This document shows positions 4,575-6,016 of a stretch of 6,016 nt of DNA, piece after piece. This DNA comes from Fibrobacter sp. GTDB taxonomy: Bacteria; Fibrobacterota; Fibrobacteria; Fibrobacterales; Fibrobacteraceae. Made by a program: the position numbers and the translations under genes. The notes under the pieces are model-generated. The model was not told the origin of the DNA, did not search any database, and saw nothing but the letters and a program-made list of their open reading frames with translations. The DNA lies in the NCBI GenBank assembly GCA_012515825.1, contig JAAYXQ010000179.1, forward strand, positions 1-6,016, given 5' to 3'. Within the stretch, counting starts at the first letter, position 1. Every line of letters begins with the position of its first letter.

Positions 4575-6016
4575 ATGAATCTGGGAATGCAATTAAATCA
4601 AGGAGTTCGTTTAGAGCAGACGTTGTCACCACAGATGCTCCAGTCGATCACGATTTTGCAGATGAATACGCTTGATCTTGAAACGGCGATTAAACAAGAA
4701 ACAGAACAAAATCCACTTTTAGAATTAGCCGATACAGAAGAGAAGGATGAAGCGGACTCTTTAGTCGAAGATTATCCTGAAGACTATTCCGATGTGAATT
4801 CAGATAGCGATGATGTTGAAACAGGGCTTATTGATGATCCAGATGAAAAACTAATTGACTGGGACAAGTATTTTGAAGAAGGTTTTGTAGATGCTGATCG
4901 TCCCTTAAAAGACTTGAATGTTCCAGATCCTGAAGAAGAAGAGTGGATCCGTCAACCCACAGAGTCTCAGAGTATGCAAGACTTCTTAAAAAATCAATTA
5001 AGAAGTTGGAAGCGTCCAGAACGAATTGTTGTTGTGGTGGAATATCTAATTGATTGTTTAGATGAAAAAGGATATGTACAAAGCGCATTAGCTCAAGATG
5101 TTTCCACATTGCAAGTGCGCAGCGGTTTTAAAGAAGTTGAAGAAATTTCACCAGAATATTTAGCGAGTTCAAATCCAGATATTTTAGAAGCAGAAGAAGT
5201 TTTACAGAATAAGAAAGAACTAGAAGAGGCCTCCTTTTTTGTACGTGAAGCATTTCATATTTTACAGTCCTTAAGCCCCAGAGGAATTGGAGCTCGAAAT
5301 TTAAGGGAATGTTTATTAATTCAGGCTTACAGTTTGCCAGATTTTTCTCTTTTAGCGATTCGGATCTTAGAAAAACATTTTGAATCTTTGAAGACTTTAC
5401 GCTATGGTGTTATTGCAAAAGAGCTTGATGTCACGACAGAAGAAGTTCAAGGAGCAGTTCAGGAATTATCAAAGTTGTCTCCTCATCCAGGCGTACAAAT
5501 TTCGAACTCTTCTATTCAAATGATTGTTCCAGATATGAGTGTGGTGGAAGAAAAACCAGGCGTTTTTAAAGTCATTGTAAAAGAAGCTCCTTTTCGCAGT
5601 CGTTTACGAATCAATCAAACGTATCGTAAGCTTTTAATGAATTCTAGTACTTCGAAAAAAGATAAAGAATATATACGAGAAAAATTAAATGCTGCAAATT
5701 CCTTTTTACGTAGCGTGGATAATCGCCAGAGCACTATTGAGCTTGTAATGAATGCTATTCTTAAACGCCAGATGGACTTTTTTATTAAGGGGCCAGAATA
5801 CTTGCATCCTATGATTCTACAGACCATTGCAGATGATATACAGCGAGATCCAAGTACCGTTAATCGAGTCACCAACGGCAAGTATGTTGAAACGCCATAC
5901 GGCATCTATGAGTTAAAACAGTTTTTTACAAATGGCTTAAAACAAGACGATGGTTCAGATTTAAGTTCTGCTAGAATCTTAAACGCCATTAAAGAATTAA
6001 TAGAAAATGAAGATCG
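4575..6016 (+). CDS. rpoN: RNA polymerase sigma-54 factor, 3' end cut off by the window
   Basis: Sigma-54 directs RNA polymerase to -24/-12 promoters that need an ATP-driven enhancer-binding activator. The frame stays open for 480 codons to the window edge. Region I is the Q/L-rich segment 6-51 (QTLSPQMLQSITILQM, EQNPLLEL). Region II (about 53-123) is strongly acidic. Core binding follows, with SPRGIGARNLRECLLIQ at 234-250. The DNA-binding part includes RQSTIELVMNAIL (384-396), the helix-turn-helix around 415-431 and the hallmark RVTNGKYVETPYGIYELKQFF (431-451, interrupted here only by family-variable residues). The last visible segment, SSARILNAIKELIENED, normally comes just before the RpoN box, so about 40-50 residues are missing. 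About 30 extra residues (roughly 175-215, E-rich) sit before the core-binding motif. GGGAG at 4565-4569 is a good Shine-Dalgarno site, overlapping the lptB stop. The 9-base gap to lptB shows co-transcription. Confidence 0.96.
   Translation, partial: MNLGMQLNQGVRLEQTLSPQMLQSITILQMNTLDLETAIKQETEQNPLLELADTEEKDEADSLVEDYPEDYSDVNSDSDDVETGLIDDPDEKLIDWDKYFEEGFVDADRPLKDLNVPDPEEEEWIRQPTESQSMQDFLKNQLRSWKRPERIVVVVEYLIDCLDEKGYVQSALAQDVSTLQVRSGFKEVEEISPEYLASSNPDILEAEEVLQNKKELEEASFFVREAFHILQSLSPRGIGARNLRECLLIQAYSLPDFSLLAIRILEKHFESLKTLRYGVIAKELDVTTEEVQGAVQELSKLSPHPGVQISNSSIQMIVPDMSVVEEKPGVFKVIVKEAPFRSRLRINQTYRKLLMNSSTSKKDKEYIREKLNAANSFLRSVDNRQSTIELVMNAILKRQMDFFIKGPEYLHPMILQTIADDIQRDPSTVNRVTNGKYVETPYGIYELKQFFTNGLKQDDGSDLSSARILNAIKELIENED

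Noticed and set aside
1..6016. CRISPR array, insertion sequence, prophage or defence system
   Set aside because: No regularly spaced repeats, no terminal inverted repeats with transposase, and all genes belong to LPS export, transcription or secreted-protein families.

Overview
The window is an AT-rich piece of a chromosome from a Gram-negative (diderm, LPS-making) bacterium. All five supportable genes lie on the + strand. Two signals point to the Fibrobacterota/Bacteroidota (FCB) side. The first gene encodes a secreted multidomain protein that ends in what looks like a type IX secretion (T9SS/Por) sorting domain. The LPS-export proteins are the FCB-style lipoprotein LptC and a long OstA-like protein. 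The gene order lptC-lptA/ostA-lptB-rpoN, however, is the one familiar from Proteobacteria. A low-GC member of Fibrobacterota would reconcile these signals, but that is inference from gene content and domain style, not a database result.

Layout. Bases 1-1542 hold the 3' part of a gene for a large secreted or cell-surface protein: the end of a DUF6055-like region, an InlB B-repeat-like module, a DUF4859-like module and a C-terminal sorting domain. Its 5' end lies outside the window. Bases 1543-1682 are intergenic and carry a strong intrinsic terminator-like hairpin, a short direct repeat and a -10-like box. From 1683 to the window's end runs a tightly packed operon: lptC (1683-2546), an ostA/lptA-like gene (2543-3835, 4-base overlap), lptB (3828-4565, 8-base overlap) and rpoN (4575 to beyond 6016, 9-base gap). 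The rpoN frame has no stop in the window; only about the last 40-50 residues, including the RpoN box, should be missing.

How they work together. LptB is the cytoplasmic ATPase that powers LPS extraction by LptFG (not in this window). LptC and the OstA-like protein form the periplasmic path to the outer membrane. RpoN is the sigma-54 factor, whose gene sits next to lptB in many genomes. The most interesting signal is a near-consensus sigma-54 promoter (-24 GG / -12 GC with exact spacing) at 1684-1699, laid directly over the annotated lptC start codon. Because rpoN is the fourth gene of the same operon, this suggests autoregulation by sigma-54, or an unusual start-codon-overlapping control site. 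I found no CRISPR array, RNA gene, insertion sequence or clearly new defence system here.
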